Below, piece by piece: positions 52,019 through 61,289 of a stretch of 64,000 nt of DNA (the first letter of the stretch is position 1; every line of letters starts with the position of its first letter). Source of the stretch: Streptomyces deccanensis (GTDB lineage: Bacteria > Actinomycetota > Actinomycetes > Streptomycetales > Streptomycetaceae); NCBI RefSeq assembly GCF_022385335.1, contig NZ_CP092431.1:9052001-9116000 (forward strand). Reading direction: 5' to 3'. A program made the translations under genes and the position numbers. Below the pieces are notes generated by a model. That model ran no database searches, was not told where the DNA came from, and saw only the letters and a list, made by a program, of their open reading frames with translations.

Positions 52019-53806
52019 TCAGAGATGCTGCTCGGTGGCCCTGATGCGGTCGTACTCGTCCTGGCGCTCGTCCTTGATGTACGCCGGGATCGGGAAGTCC
52101 CACCAGCCGGGGACCCAGGGGCCCGCGGCGTCGCGGTCCGTGGGGACCTCGATCACGGCGGGCGCCCCGGACTGGACCGCCTTGCGCAGGGTCGGCTCCA
52201 GGGACGCGGCGTCGTTCACCTTCCACGACTCGATCCCGAAGGCCCGGCCCATGGCCGCGAAGTCGGGGCTGTACGGCGAGCCGTCGGGGTGGGAGAACTC
52301 GGTGCCGATGTGACGCGAGGTCTGCTTGCGCTGGCCGCCGCGGATCGACATGTAGCCCGCGTTGTTCTGGATCACGAAGATCACCGGCGCGCCGGCGGTG
52401 ACGCTCAGGGCGATCTCCTGGGAGGTCATGAGGAAGTCTCCGTCGCCGAGGACGCACACGACCGGGCTGTCCGGTCGGGCGAGCTTGGCGCCGACGGCCG
52501 CCGGGATGGCCCAGCCCATGGAGGAGAAACCACCGGAGGTGAGGTGGGTGCGCGGGGAATAGACGGGGAAGGTCTGCTTGACCGCCCCTTGGGTGTTGCC
52601 CGAGCCGGCGACGATGATCGCGTCGCGCGGGAGCACGTTGCGCAGGGCCCCGAGCGGGCGCTGGGAGGTGAAGGGGAAGCGGTCGCTGTCGCGGCGGCCG
52701 GCGAGCTTCTCCTCCCAGTCCTGCTTGAGCCGGGCGAGTTCGGCGAGGTACTCGGAGCGGTCGACGCCCTGGGAGGGCAGGGAGTCGACGATGGCGGCCA
52801 CGGCGCGTTGCGCGTCCGCGACGATGCCCACCTCGGCGGGGTAGTTCTTGCCGATCTCGTGCGGGTCGATGTCGATGTGGATGAGCTTCGCGGGCGGGAT
52901 GGAGAAGCTGATGCCCTTGGCGTAGCTGGAGGCGGACCAGTCGGTGAAGCGGCAGCCGACGGAGATGACGACGTCGGCGGAGCTCGCGATCGCGTTGCCG
53001 GTCATCGTGCCGGTCTGGCCGACGCTGCCGGCGAACAGCTCGTGGTCCTCGGGGAAGGCGCTCTTGCCGTTCCACGTGGTGACGACCGGGATCTGCCACA
53101 GTTCGGCGAGGGCGAGGACCTCGTCGGACGCCTCGGAGGTGATCGCACCGCCGCCGACCACGATGACCGGCCGGGTGGCCGCGAGCAGCACGTCGACCGC
53201 GCGCTCCACGGCTTCCGGGTCGGGGTGCTGGCGGCCGACGGGGATGCGCCGCTCCAGGTCGTGGAGCTGCACGTCCGCCGCCTCGGCCTGTACGTCCATG
53301 GGGACTTCGAGGTGTACCGGGCCGGGGCGGCCGGTCAGCATGGAGTTGAAACAGCGGTGCAGGACGAAGGGGAGTTCCTCGACGCGGGTGACGACCCAGT
53401 GCCGCTTGCTGACGGCCTCGGCCACCTTGGGGAAGTCGTTGGCCGTGTAGCGGTCCAGTTCCTGCAGCAGTCCGTGGCCGCGCATGTGGGTCGGCGGGCC
53501 GCCCGTGACGACGAGAACACTGGTGGAGTCCGTGAACGCGGTACCCATGCCGATGACGGTGTTGCTGGCGCCGGCGCCGATGGAGGTCACGGCGGCCTGC
53601 GGGCGGCCGGTGACGCGGTAGTAGCCGTCGGCGAGGTGGACGGCGCTCTGCTCGTGGAAGGTCTGGATGAAGGGGATCCTGGACTCGTCGTCGAGGAAGG
53701 CGTCGGTCAGTGACCAGATGCCGTGGCCGGGGATGCCGGCGACGACGTCGACCCCGTAGTTGCGCAGGGTCCGCGCGACGATCTGGCCTCCGGTGAGGAC
53801 AGGCAT
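52019..53806 (-). CDS. Thiamine-diphosphate enzyme, acetolactate-synthase superfamily
   Basis: The protein is 595 aa from the ATG at 53806. The PYR domain has the catalytic Glu 52 (FHEQSAVHLADGYYR), the central domain VIVVGGGAI, and the PP domain the cofactor motif VLGDGDF (about 452) through QNNAGY. Relatives include acetolactate synthase, glyoxylate carboligase, sulfoacetaldehyde acetyltransferase and IolD. No ilvN-type small subunit is adjacent, so it is unlikely to be housekeeping IlvB. As last gene of the HisD-like/APC/ThuA operon it probably cleaves or joins a 2-keto intermediate. Confidence 0.85.
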   Translation of the reverse strand: MPVLTGGQIVARTLRNYGVDVVAGIPGHGIWSLTDAFLDDESRIPFIQTFHEQSAVHLADGYYRVTGRPQAAVTSIGAGASNTVIGMGTAFTDSTSVLVVTGGPPTHMRGHGLLQELDRYTANDFPKVAEAVSKRHWVVTRVEELPFVLHRCFNSMLTGRPGPVHLEVPMDVQAEAADVQLHDLERRIPVGRQHPDPEAVERAVDVLLAATRPVIVVGGGAITSEASDEVLALAELWQIPVVTTWNGKSAFPEDHELFAGSVGQTGTMTGNAIASSADVVISVGCRFTDWSASSYAKGISFSIPPAKLIHIDIDPHEIGKNYPAEVGIVADAQRAVAAIVDSLPSQGVDRSEYLAELARLKQDWEEKLAGRRDSDRFPFTSQRPLGALRNVLPRDAIIVAGSGNTQGAVKQTFPVYSPRTHLTSGGFSSMGWAIPAAVGAKLARPDSPVVCVLGDGDFLMTSQEIALSVTAGAPVIFVIQNNAGYMSIRGGQRKQTSRHIGTEFSHPDGSPYSPDFAAMGRAFGIESWKVNDAASLEPTLRKAVQSGAPAVIEVPTDRDAAGPWVPGWWDFPIPAYIKDERQDEYDRIRATEQHL

Positions 53807-53842
53807 GGTGTGCTCCCAATCAGCTTGGGTCGGACGGAGAGA

Positions 53843-54511
53843 TCAGGCGTTCTGACGGGCGGCCCAGGCGAAGCCCTGGGTGCACAGGCGGGTGACGTCC
53901 GGGTTCTGCAGGTCGTCGAGATCGTGTCCGACCGCGCTGTAGAAGACGCGGCCGTCGCCCCAGGTCCTGGTCCATGCCTGGGGGATCGTCTTCCCCTCCA
54001 GCCAGGGCAGGTGTTCGCCGGTGAAGGTGGACTCGGCGAGGACGTGGTTGTTGGGATCGACCGACATGTAGTACTGCTCGGAGGCGACCCGGAAGTCCCG
54101 CACCCCGGCGGTGATCGTGTGGTCGGTGTCCGTGATCGTGACCTCGTACGGGTACTTCACTCCTTCGCCCGCGGGGTGTTCGAGGAAGCTGCCGCCGAGG
54201 AGCCAGTGGTACTTGAGGCTGGTGCGGAACGCGGCGGCAGCGCCGTGCCAGGCGGCGATCCCGGTGCCGCTTTCCACCGCGCCCAGCAGGTTCGACTCCT
54301 GGGCGGCGGTCAGCCCCTCGGACAGCAGGGCGTTGTTCCAGTTGAGGGCGATGAGGTCGTAGCCGGTGAGGTCGGCGTCGAGCGCGAAGATGTCATGGGT
54401 CTCGTCGACGTCGAACCCGAGGTTCTTGAAGATCGGGAGGGCCCATTCCTCGGCCACCTGGTAGGGCTTGTGCCCCGGCCAGCCTCCGTACAGATACAGG
54501 ACGCGGGTCAT
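53843..54511 (-). CDS. ThuA-domain protein
   Basis: The protein is 222 aa from the ATG at 54511, overlapping the permease stop by four bases. ThuA features are LYLYGGWPGHKPYQ, GTGIAAWHGAAAAF, the GGSFLEHP loop and RVFYSAVGHD near the end. This class I amidotransferase-like fold occurs in sugar and polyol degradation loci, originally in trehalose use, but its reaction is not settled. The coupling to the permease places it in the same pathway. Confidence 0.87.
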   Translation of the reverse strand: MTRVLYLYGGWPGHKPYQVAEEWALPIFKNLGFDVDETHDIFALDADLTGYDLIALNWNNALLSEGLTAAQESNLLGAVESGTGIAAWHGAAAAFRTSLKYHWLLGGSFLEHPAGEGVKYPYEVTITDTDHTITAGVRDFRVASEQYYMSVDPNNHVLAESTFTGEHLPWLEGKTIPQAWTRTWGDGRVFYSAVGHDLDDLQNPDVTRLCTQGFAWAARQNA

Positions 54512-56118
54512 GCGCTGCTTCCTCCGCTCGTGCCGGCGAGGGCCGCGGCGCGGCTGCGCAGGCGCTCGGCCACCTCGATCGCGTCACCTTCCGGCGCCGT
54601 GGACTTGCGCTCCGGCTTCGCGGCCAGCAGGTACACCAGACCCACGGCCGAGACGACGAGGAAGCCGACGAGCGCGATCCACCGGTCCAGGAGCGGGGTT
54701 GCGGAGTCGCCGGTGGGCCAGGCGAGAAGGACCATCCCGAACACTCCGTAGGCCAGGGCCGCCACGTTGACCACGAGACCCCAGCGGCCGAGGGTCCAGG
54801 CTCCGGCGGGACGCCAGCCCTTCAGGCGCATCCGCAGCGCGGCCAGTACGACCATCATGAACGCGGCGTAACCGGCGAGCATCTGGAACGCCGCGATCTT
54901 GGTGAGGGAGTCGGGCGAGTAGTAGATGAAGACGAAGATCACCAGCGGCAGGACGTTCACAGCCAGCAGCGCGTTCATGGGGACACGGTGCCTGCGGGTG
55001 ATCTGCGAGAAGACACGGGAGCCCGGGAACATGTCGTCGCGGGCGAAGGAGAAGACGATCCGGCTCGCGGCGGCCTGCTGGCTCATCACACCGGCGATGA
55101 AGGACGTGATGATGACCGTGAGCACCGCCTTGGTGCCCACCGTGCCGAGCGAGTTCTGCAGGATCGAGGGGATCGGGTTGGTGTCCTTGCCCGAGAGGAT
55201 CGAGGCGAGGTCCGGGGCCGCGAGGGCGTAGCCGACGAACGCGAGCAGGGCGGCCACTCCGCCGACGGCCACGGTCAGCTGCATGGCCCGCGGGATGCTG
55301 CGGGAGGGGTTGGGGACCTCCTCCGCGATCTCGCCGCACGCCTCGAAGCCGTAGAAGAGGAAGAGCCCGACGAGCGAGGCGAAGATGAAGGCCATCAGGT
55401 AGCTGTCGTGGTGGGCGCTGCTGGCCTCGAAGAAGATCGAGAACGAGTTGTGCCGCTCGAAGATCAGCAGGTACAGGCCCACGACGACGATGCCGATCAG
55501 TTCCGCCGCGAGTCCGATCTTCGAGATCAGGGCCAGTGTCCTGGTACCGAAGCAGTTGCAGATCAGGCAGACGAGGGCCATGCCGATGGCGATCCACAGC
55601 CGCTGGGCGGGGGTGGAGCTGATGGCGGGCGCGTCGGCGGTTCCGGCGAAGAGGCTGGCCACGAAGTCCGAGCTGAAGAGTGCGGTGCTGGTGATGCCGA
55701 TGGTGATGCAACAGATGTAGGTCCACGCGTTGAACCAGGCGTAGCGCCCGTTCCACAGGCGTCTGACCCATTGGTAGAGCCCGCCCGCGAGCGGGAACTG
55801 CGAGACGACCTCGCCGAAGGTCAGCGCGACCAGGAACTGCCCGGCCCCGACGATGCCGATCCAGAAGACGGACGGCCCGCCGGCGGTCGCCAGACCGACC
55901 GCGAAGAGGGCCACGACACCCACGAGGGGCGAGAGGTAGACGAAGCCCAGGGCGAAGTTGCCCCACAGGCTGACCTTGCGGTCGAACTTCTGCTCGTAGC
56001 CGAGTACGGCGAGCATTTCCGCGTCCGCGGCCGACGAGACGGGACCCGCGGCCCCGCCCGAGGGGCCGCCGGGGGTGGATGTGGGCGCCGCGTGCGCCTC
56101 GTTGTCCGTAGCTGACAT
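54508..56118 (-). CDS. APC-family amino acid/amine permease
   Basis: The protein is 536 aa from the ATG at 56118 with GGAG upstream. About twelve helices are predicted after a 50-residue polar N-terminus. GFVYLSPLVGVVALFAVGLA, FPLAGGLYQWV and FYGFEACGEIAEEVPNPSRSIPRAM are typical of APC/GABA-choline type permeases. It should import an amino acid or amine-like substrate. It sits between the HisD-like dehydrogenase and thuA and overlaps the latter. Confidence 0.9.
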   Translation of the reverse strand: MSATDNEAHAAPTSTPGGPSGGAAGPVSSAADAEMLAVLGYEQKFDRKVSLWGNFALGFVYLSPLVGVVALFAVGLATAGGPSVFWIGIVGAGQFLVALTFGEVVSQFPLAGGLYQWVRRLWNGRYAWFNAWTYICCITIGITSTALFSSDFVASLFAGTADAPAISSTPAQRLWIAIGMALVCLICNCFGTRTLALISKIGLAAELIGIVVVGLYLLIFERHNSFSIFFEASSAHHDSYLMAFIFASLVGLFLFYGFEACGEIAEEVPNPSRSIPRAMQLTVAVGGVAALLAFVGYALAAPDLASILSGKDTNPIPSILQNSLGTVGTKAVLTVIITSFIAGVMSQQAAASRIVFSFARDDMFPGSRVFSQITRRHRVPMNALLAVNVLPLVIFVFIYYSPDSLTKIAAFQMLAGYAAFMMVVLAALRMRLKGWRPAGAWTLGRWGLVVNVAALAYGVFGMVLLAWPTGDSATPLLDRWIALVGFLVVSAVGLVYLLAAKPERKSTAPEGDAIEVAERLRSRAAALAGTSGGSSA

Positions 56119-56213
56119 GACGATCTCCGTGGGTCGAGGGGGACGTGCTCCTTGTCGAACGGCTGCCGTGCCGCGAGGGCGGTCCGGCGTAAGGCTCGAT
56201 CCGTCACCGCGGA

Positions 56214-57539
56214 TCAGCTCTGCTCGAAGGTGTGGTCGGTCCAGTCGAGGCGGGCCGATCCGTAGCGCGCCGCGCGGACGTCTCCCGAGCGCGCGTGTCC
56301 TTCGAAGTTCTCGATGCGTGAGGCCCTGCCGCAGATCTCGCCGAGGCGGGCGCTGGACCCGGCGTCGCCGATCTCCTGGTAGGTCACGGTCTTGAGGTAC
56401 TTGCCGACCCAGAGACCGCCGGTGTAGCGGGCCGCTCCCAGGGTGGGCAGTACGTGGTTGGTGCCGATGACCTTGTCGCCGTACGCGACGCAGGTCTTGT
56501 CCCCGAGGAAGAGGGCGCCGTAGTTGCGCATCCGGTGCAGGGCCTCGCGGGGCTCGGCGGTCAGGATCTGGACGTGCTCGCTGGCGTACTCGTCGGCGAG
56601 GGCGTAGGCGGCGTCCAGGTCGGGGACCACGATCACCTCGCCGTGGTCGCGCCAGGCGCGCCCGGCGACCTCTCCGGTGGACAGGTCCGGCAGCAGCTTG
56701 TCCACCCAGGCGATGGTCCCGGTGGCCACGTCGTGCGAGGTGGTGATGAGCACGACCGGGGAGTCGGGTCCGTGCTCGGCCTGGGACAGCAGGTCCGTCG
56801 CGACCACGAACGGGTCCGCGGTCCCGTCCGCGACGATCAGCACCTCCGTCGGACCGGCGAAGAGGTCGATCCCGACCTCGCCGAAGAGCTGGCGCTTGGC
56901 CTCCGCCACATAGGCGTTGCCGGGGCCGGCGAGCATGTCGACTGCGTCGATCGTCTCGGTGCCCAGCGCCAGCGCGGCCACGGCCTGGACACCGCCCATG
57001 ACGTAGATCTCGTCGGCGCCGGCCAGGTGCATCGCGGCGATGCTGACGGGCGGCGGAGCTCCTCGGTCGGGCGGGGTCGTCGCGGCGACCCGTTCGACGC
57101 CCGCGACCTTGGCGGTCAGGACGGTCATGTGCGCCGACGCGGTGAGGGGGTAGCGCCCGCCGGGCACATAGGCGCCGGCGGCGCCGATGGGGATGTTGCG
57201 CTGCCCCAGGAACACTCCGGGCAGTGTCTCCACTTCGAAGTCGGTGAGCGAGTCGCGCTGCGCCTGGGCGAAGCCGCGGACCTGCGTCTGGACGAAGCGC
57301 AGGTCGTCGAGGACCGTCTCGGGGACGGAGGAGACGACGGAGGCGATCTGGTCGGGCCCCAGTCGGTAGGACTCCGGGCTCCAGTCGTCGAACTTCTGCG
57401 ACCAGCGACGCACGGCAGCGTCGCCGTTGGCGCGTACGTCGGCGATCACGTCCGCGACGGTCTCGATGATTTCCGGCCGACTGGTCCGCGGGGTCTTCGC
57501 GGCGGCAGGAGCCTTGATGGTCTGGTGTGTTGCTGACAC
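56214..57539 (-). CDS. Histidinol-dehydrogenase-family enzyme, catabolic type
   Basis: The protein is 441 aa from the GTG at 57539 with CAAGGAG. It has the HisD fold: [57 protein letters not shown] with the Glu-His pair, and [16 protein letters not shown]. No other his genes are near, and [14 protein letters not shown] plus [15 protein letters not shown] resemble the paralogue HpsN, which oxidises dihydroxypropanesulfonate. It should oxidise an alcohol twice to an acid with NAD. It is the first gene of the operon, divergent from a PucR regulator. Confidence 0.87.
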   Translation of the reverse strand: MSATHQTIKAPAAAKTPRTSRPEIIETVADVIADVRANGDAAVRRWSQKFDDWSPESYRLGPDQIASVVSSVPETVLDDLRFVQTQVRGFAQAQRDSLTDFEVETLPGVFLGQRNIPIGAAGAYVPGGRYPLTASAHMTVLTAKVAGVERVAATTPPDRGAPPPVSIAAMHLAGADEIYVMGGVQAVAALALGTETIDAVDMLAGPGNAYVAEAKRQLFGEVGIDLFAGPTEVLIVADGTADPFVVATDLLSQAEHGPDSPVVLITTSHDVATGTIAWVDKLLPDLSTGEVAGRAWRDHGEVIVVPDLDAAYALADEYASEHVQILTAEPREALHRMRNYGALFLGDKTCVAYGDKVIGTNHVLPTLGAARYTGGLWVGKYLKTVTYQEIGDAGSSARLGEICGRASRIENFEGHARSGDVRAARYGSARLDWTDHTFEQS

Positions 57540-57618
57540 TCTGCACTCCTTGCAGGGGTCTTGCCTGCGGGCTTGACCTGAAGTCTGGAGAAACGGGAGG
57601 TGGGACGACAGGCGCAGG

Positions 57619-57649
57619 GTGTGCAATATTGGCCGTGGATACTGCACAC
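57619..57649. promoter_or_regulatory. Inverted repeat between HisD-like and PucR genes
   Basis: GTGTGCA (57619-57625) and TGCACAC (57643-57649) form a perfect dyad with a 17-bp spacer, 16 bases before the PucR start. The same half-site lies between the two GMC genes at 61079. Confidence 0.65.
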
Positions 57650-57665
57650 ACCGAGGTAGTGGCTC

Positions 57666-59273
57666 ATGGCTGAAGTCCTGACTGTCCGCGCCGCTCTGGA
57701 GCTGGAGGTGTTCACGCGCACCACGGTGCGGGTGTACGCCGGGGAGAGGAATCTGGACCGCCCGGTGCGCTGGGTGCACACCGGCGAGATCCCGGACATC
57801 CACCGCTTTCTCACCGGGCAGGAGATGCTCCTGACTGCCGGCCTCGGCATGGGCGTGACACACCATGAGCAGCGCGCCTTCATCCGGCGGCTCGCGGACG
57901 CCCACGCGGCCGTCCTCGTGGTGGAACTGGCCGGGCGTATGTTCGACTCCATGCCGGAGGCCGCCATCGAGGAGGCCGAGGCGGTCGGCCTGCCCCTGGT
58001 GGGACTCGCCGACGAGATTCCCTTCGTCGAGACGTCGGCCCAGGTCCACGAGGTGCTCGTCGGCATGCGCGTCAAGCAGCTGATCGCCGAGGAGGCCACC
58101 AGCCAGGCGTTCATGGATCTGCTGCTGGCGGACGAGGACTACGTCGGGGTCGTCAGGGAACTGGCCCGCCGCACGGGGCACCCGGTCGTGCTGGAGGACG
58201 TCGCCCATCAGATGCTGGCGTACGGCGGCGCGACGGCGAAGGCCGACCGGATCGTGGACGAGTGGAGTGCGCACTCCCGGGCGATCCATGAGCGCCACCC
58301 CACGGTCTCGGCGCAGGGTCCCGGGGTTCCGACCGCGCCGGCGGCGTCGTTCCGCGAGGTCGCCCCGTGCGCCCGCCAGCCGGTGGTGCTGCGGGGCGAG
58401 TCATGGGGGTGGCTCCATCTGCTGCACGAGGGAGCACGGCCGAGCCCGCCCGAACTGCGCACGCTGGAGCGGGCCGCCGCGGCCATCGCGATCTCGCTGC
58501 TGAGCGAGCGGGAGAGCGGCGCCCGCGCGTCCCAGCGCCAGACGGCCCTGCTCAACCGGCTGCTGCTCGGCGACATCACGGGAGAACGGTTCGTGACCCT
58601 CGCACTGGCGCTCGGCCAGGACCTGCGCGGGCGGGACCTGGTCGTCGTCACGGCCTGGGCCGGGGACGAGGAGCCCACCAAGGACCACCTCCTCGCACAC
58701 CTGCTGCAGGAGGCGGGCTGGCCGGCCGTCGTGGGCGACACCGGGGACTTCGACGTGGCGGTCGTGGGCCTGCCCACCCGCGCCGACGCCGGCCATGTGC
58801 GCACCCTGCTGGCCGATCACGGGGTACGGGGCGGCATCAGCCGGATCGTGGAGCCGCCGGTGCTGCCCCTGGCGCTGCGCCAGAGCCGCAGTGCGGCGTC
58901 CGTCGCCGCCGCGGCCTCGACCGCGGAGGTGCGTCACTTCGACGATCTGGGGGCGCTGCGCCTGCTCGTCGCCCTCTCCGAGGGGCCCGAGCTCCGGCGG
59001 TACGTGGAGGACGAGCTCGGGTCGCTGCTGGAGCACGACGCGCTGGCGAAGAACCCTCTGCTGCCCACCCTGCGGACGTTCCTCGACTGCGGTGGCAACA
59101 AGGCGCGGGCCGCGGAGGAACTCTTCATCCAGCGGCGTACCCTCTACCACCGCCTCGACAGGCTCTCCGAGATCCTCGGCCTGGACCTCTCGCAGGTCAG
59201 CAACCAGCAGCGGCTGCAACTGGCCGTCCGCGGACACGATCTGCTGCGCAAGCCGACACTGCGGCGGACCTGA
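57666..59273 (+). CDS. PucR-family activator
   Basis: The protein is 535 aa from an ATG at 57666. The N-terminal PucR domain (about 8-130, with RWVHTGEIPDIHRFLTGQEMLLTAGL) is a ligand sensor. The central GGDEF-like region is degenerate. The C-terminal helix-turn-helix is FLDCGGNKARAAEELFIQRRTLYHRLDRLSEILG. PucR proteins usually activate nitrogen-compound catabolism, such as purine degradation. It is divergent from the HisD-like operon and convergent with a GMC oxidoreductase gene. Confidence 0.9.
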   Translation: MAEVLTVRAALELEVFTRTTVRVYAGERNLDRPVRWVHTGEIPDIHRFLTGQEMLLTAGLGMGVTHHEQRAFIRRLADAHAAVLVVELAGRMFDSMPEAAIEEAEAVGLPLVGLADEIPFVETSAQVHEVLVGMRVKQLIAEEATSQAFMDLLLADEDYVGVVRELARRTGHPVVLEDVAHQMLAYGGATAKADRIVDEWSAHSRAIHERHPTVSAQGPGVPTAPAASFREVAPCARQPVVLRGESWGWLHLLHEGARPSPPELRTLERAAAAIAISLLSERESGARASQRQTALLNRLLLGDITGERFVTLALALGQDLRGRDLVVVTAWAGDEEPTKDHLLAHLLQEAGWPAVVGDTGDFDVAVVGLPTRADAGHVRTLLADHGVRGGISRIVEPPVLPLALRQSRSAASVAAAASTAEVRHFDDLGALRLLVALSEGPELRRYVEDELGSLLEHDALAKNPLLPTLRTFLDCGGNKARAAEELFIQRRTLYHRLDRLSEILGLDLSQVSNQQRLQLAVRGHDLLRKPTLRRT

Positions 59274-59309
59274 CCGGTGGGCCGGACCTGACCCGCGGGG
59301 CCGACCGCC

Positions 59310-59342
59310 GGGCCTGCGGGACGGGCTTGTTCCCGCAGGCCC
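59310..59342. terminator. Bidirectional hairpin terminator
   Basis: Perfect 12-bp arms (GGGCCTGCGGGA at 59310-59321 and its complement at 59331-59342) lie between the convergent PucR and GMC genes. Confidence 0.85.
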
Positions 59343-59356
59343 AGCCCTCCACGCTG

Positions 59357-60940
59357 TCAGCTCTTCGTGGCCCGGGCCAGGGACGGGGCGATGCGCAGGG
59401 CGTTCGCCCCGATCGTCAGTGCCGGATTGAGTGCCGCGGAGGACGGGAAGAACGACGAATCGGTCACCCAGAGGTTGTCGATGTCATGGCTGCGGCACAG
59501 GGGATCGAGCACGCTCTCGGCCGGGTCGTGACCCGCCACGGCCGTTCCGCACATGTGGGAGTTGGTCTCGATCCCCATGCGCTGGGTGAAGATCAGCGGA
59601 TAGCCGGCCTTGCGGACGGCCCGGGTCACCCGGCGCACGAGTTCGTGGTGGGGCGCCAGGTTGGTCGGCTTCCAGTCGATGAGGATGCGGTCTCCGTCCA
59701 CGCGTACCCGGTTGTTCCGGGACGGCAGGTCCTCGGTGGTCAGGTAGATGTCGAGACTTCTGGCCGCCATGAGCTCCAGGACCCACGTCGGCGCCCACGG
59801 ACGCGCGGGCTTGAGCATGGGGGCCTGCAGCTTGCCCAGCATCTGGAGGTTCCCGAGCGGGAAGCGGGTTCCCGGTCCGGCCTCGTAGAAGTCGTTCAGG
59901 CCGAGCGTCTTCTGCCACTTCGTGGGGTTGGTCCGCAGGGGGTTCACCCCGACGAAGAACGTGCTGTTGTGGACCATGTAGTTGCGGCCGAGCAGGCCCG
60001 AGGAGTTGGCGAGTCCTTGGGGATGCGCGTCGTCGGCCGAACGGAGCAGCAGGGCGGCCGAGTTGACGGCGCCTCCGGCCAGGGCGAAGGACTTGGCGTT
60101 GATACGGAGGGTCCGGCCCGCGTACCGTGCCTCGGCGGCGACGATTCTCCGGCCGTCGGCAGAGGTGATGAGACGGGTGATCTCCGCGCCGGTGAGGATC
60201 CGCACGCCGTCGCGCAGCGCGGGGAGCAGGATCCGGTTCTCGGCGTCGGACTTCATGCCCGTCTCGTCCGGGCAGCCGTCGGCGGTGGTCACGGCGGCGC
60301 GGTCGGCCTGCGTCTCGATGTTCAGGGCGTTCGGGGTGTGAAAAGGGTGCAGGCCCTGTCGGCGCAGCGACCGGGCGAACCGCTCGATCTCCGGCTCGTG
60401 CTGGAGCGCCGGGTACGGGTAGGGCTTGGAGCGGGGTGGCTCCGTCGGATCCTCGCCGGTCTGCCCGTGCACCTGGAGCAACTCCTCCATCGCGGTGTAG
60501 AAGGGCTCCAGGTCGTCGTAGTCGAAGGGCCAGGCCCGCGAGACGCCTTCGTGGTGTTCGACCTCGGTGAAGTCGCTGCGGCGGAAGCGGGGCAGCATGG
60601 CGCCGTAGAAGCGCGTGTTTCCGCCCACCCAGTAGTACACGCCGGGCGCGAACGGCTCGCCGTTGCTGCCGTCGTACCAGTAGCCGGCGTTCTTGTACCG
60701 GCCCTTCATGTACATCTCGGCGGGCTGCGAGTTCTCGGGTTCGCGGGGAAGGAAGCGGCCCCGTTCCACGACGAGGACGTCGAGTCCGGAGTCCTTCAGC
60801 GCCCAGGCCAGCGAGGATCCGCCCATGCCGGAGCCGACGATCAGGACGTCGGTGCTGATCTCGGCTGCGGTGCCGGGTGAGACGAGGGCTTCGGGCCGGA
60901 GCTCCGGGGGTGTGTAATCCTGACGGACCGGGTCGGACAT
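59357..60940 (-). CDS. GMC-family FAD oxidoreductase, sugar/polyol-like
   Basis: The protein is 527 aa from an ATG at 60940. The FAD motif DVLIVGSGMGGSSLAWALK is preceded by about 30 residues. YWVGGNTRFYGAMLPRFR, the His-rich CGTAVAG segment and VTDSSFFPSSAALNPALTIGANALR at the C-terminus are GMC features. The GGNTxFYGA pattern resembles bacterial pyranose/glycoside oxidoreductases rather than choline dehydrogenases. No secretion signal is seen. A perfect palindrome lies 139 bases upstream, with the half-site seen at the PucR promoter. Confidence 0.85.
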   Translation of the reverse strand: MSDPVRQDYTPPELRPEALVSPGTAAEISTDVLIVGSGMGGSSLAWALKDSGLDVLVVERGRFLPREPENSQPAEMYMKGRYKNAGYWYDGSNGEPFAPGVYYWVGGNTRFYGAMLPRFRRSDFTEVEHHEGVSRAWPFDYDDLEPFYTAMEELLQVHGQTGEDPTEPPRSKPYPYPALQHEPEIERFARSLRRQGLHPFHTPNALNIETQADRAAVTTADGCPDETGMKSDAENRILLPALRDGVRILTGAEITRLITSADGRRIVAAEARYAGRTLRINAKSFALAGGAVNSAALLLRSADDAHPQGLANSSGLLGRNYMVHNSTFFVGVNPLRTNPTKWQKTLGLNDFYEAGPGTRFPLGNLQMLGKLQAPMLKPARPWAPTWVLELMAARSLDIYLTTEDLPSRNNRVRVDGDRILIDWKPTNLAPHHELVRRVTRAVRKAGYPLIFTQRMGIETNSHMCGTAVAGHDPAESVLDPLCRSHDIDNLWVTDSSFFPSSAALNPALTIGANALRIAPSLARATKS

Positions 60941-61289
60941 GGGTCGGCATCCCCTTGGAGGTTCGGGTACGGGCTCGGGAGGCGAGAAAACGAGCTCCTG
61001 TCGCCATGGTTCTCCGTGAGCCTAGGCAGCGGTAGGGATTCGTCCCATGCACGAGATGGGTAATGACGGCGGACCGAGGCACACAGTGTGTGCACCAGCC
61101 CTCGGGCACGGTCGCCGGCTCCGCGGATCGTCCGTCCCGTCGGCCCTGTCACCGGTCTCAGGCGCTCATGGTGTGTAGGGACCCGGCCGTACTTTGCTCA
61201 CGTCGTGCATGTGCCGGGTGTCCCGGGCGTCCCTAGCGTCTCCAGGAGCCACGGCGCCGATCAGGGCCGCCGGACTCCAGGGAGGCGCA
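60941..61289. other. Divergent spacer between two GMC genes
   Basis: These 349 bases contain the promoters of both GMC genes and the GCACACA-G-TGTGTGC palindrome. I see no gene in it. Confidence 0.5.
61079..61093. promoter_or_regulatory. Perfect palindrome between the two GMC genes
   Basis: GCACACA-G-TGTGTGC has 7-bp arms about one central base, and is followed by AC, giving GTGTGCAC. It shares the TGTGCA half-site with the dyad at 57619, suggesting a common regulator, most simply the PucR protein. Confidence 0.6.

Noticed and set aside
52019..53806. Naming the TPP enzyme ilvB or xsc
   Set aside because: There is no small-subunit gene, and no phosphotransacetylase or sulfonate genes are adjacent. 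Motifs shared by the whole superfamily do not decide the substrate.
56214..57539. Biosynthetic hisD
   Set aside because: No other his genes are near, the operon partners are a permease, ThuA and a TPP enzyme, and the motifs look more like the HpsN paralogue.
54508..57651. A 1047-codon open frame on the minus strand
   Set aside because: Its upstream half is a frame shadow of the HisD-like gene (Arg/Pro-rich, no domain). Only the part from 56118 is a real permease.
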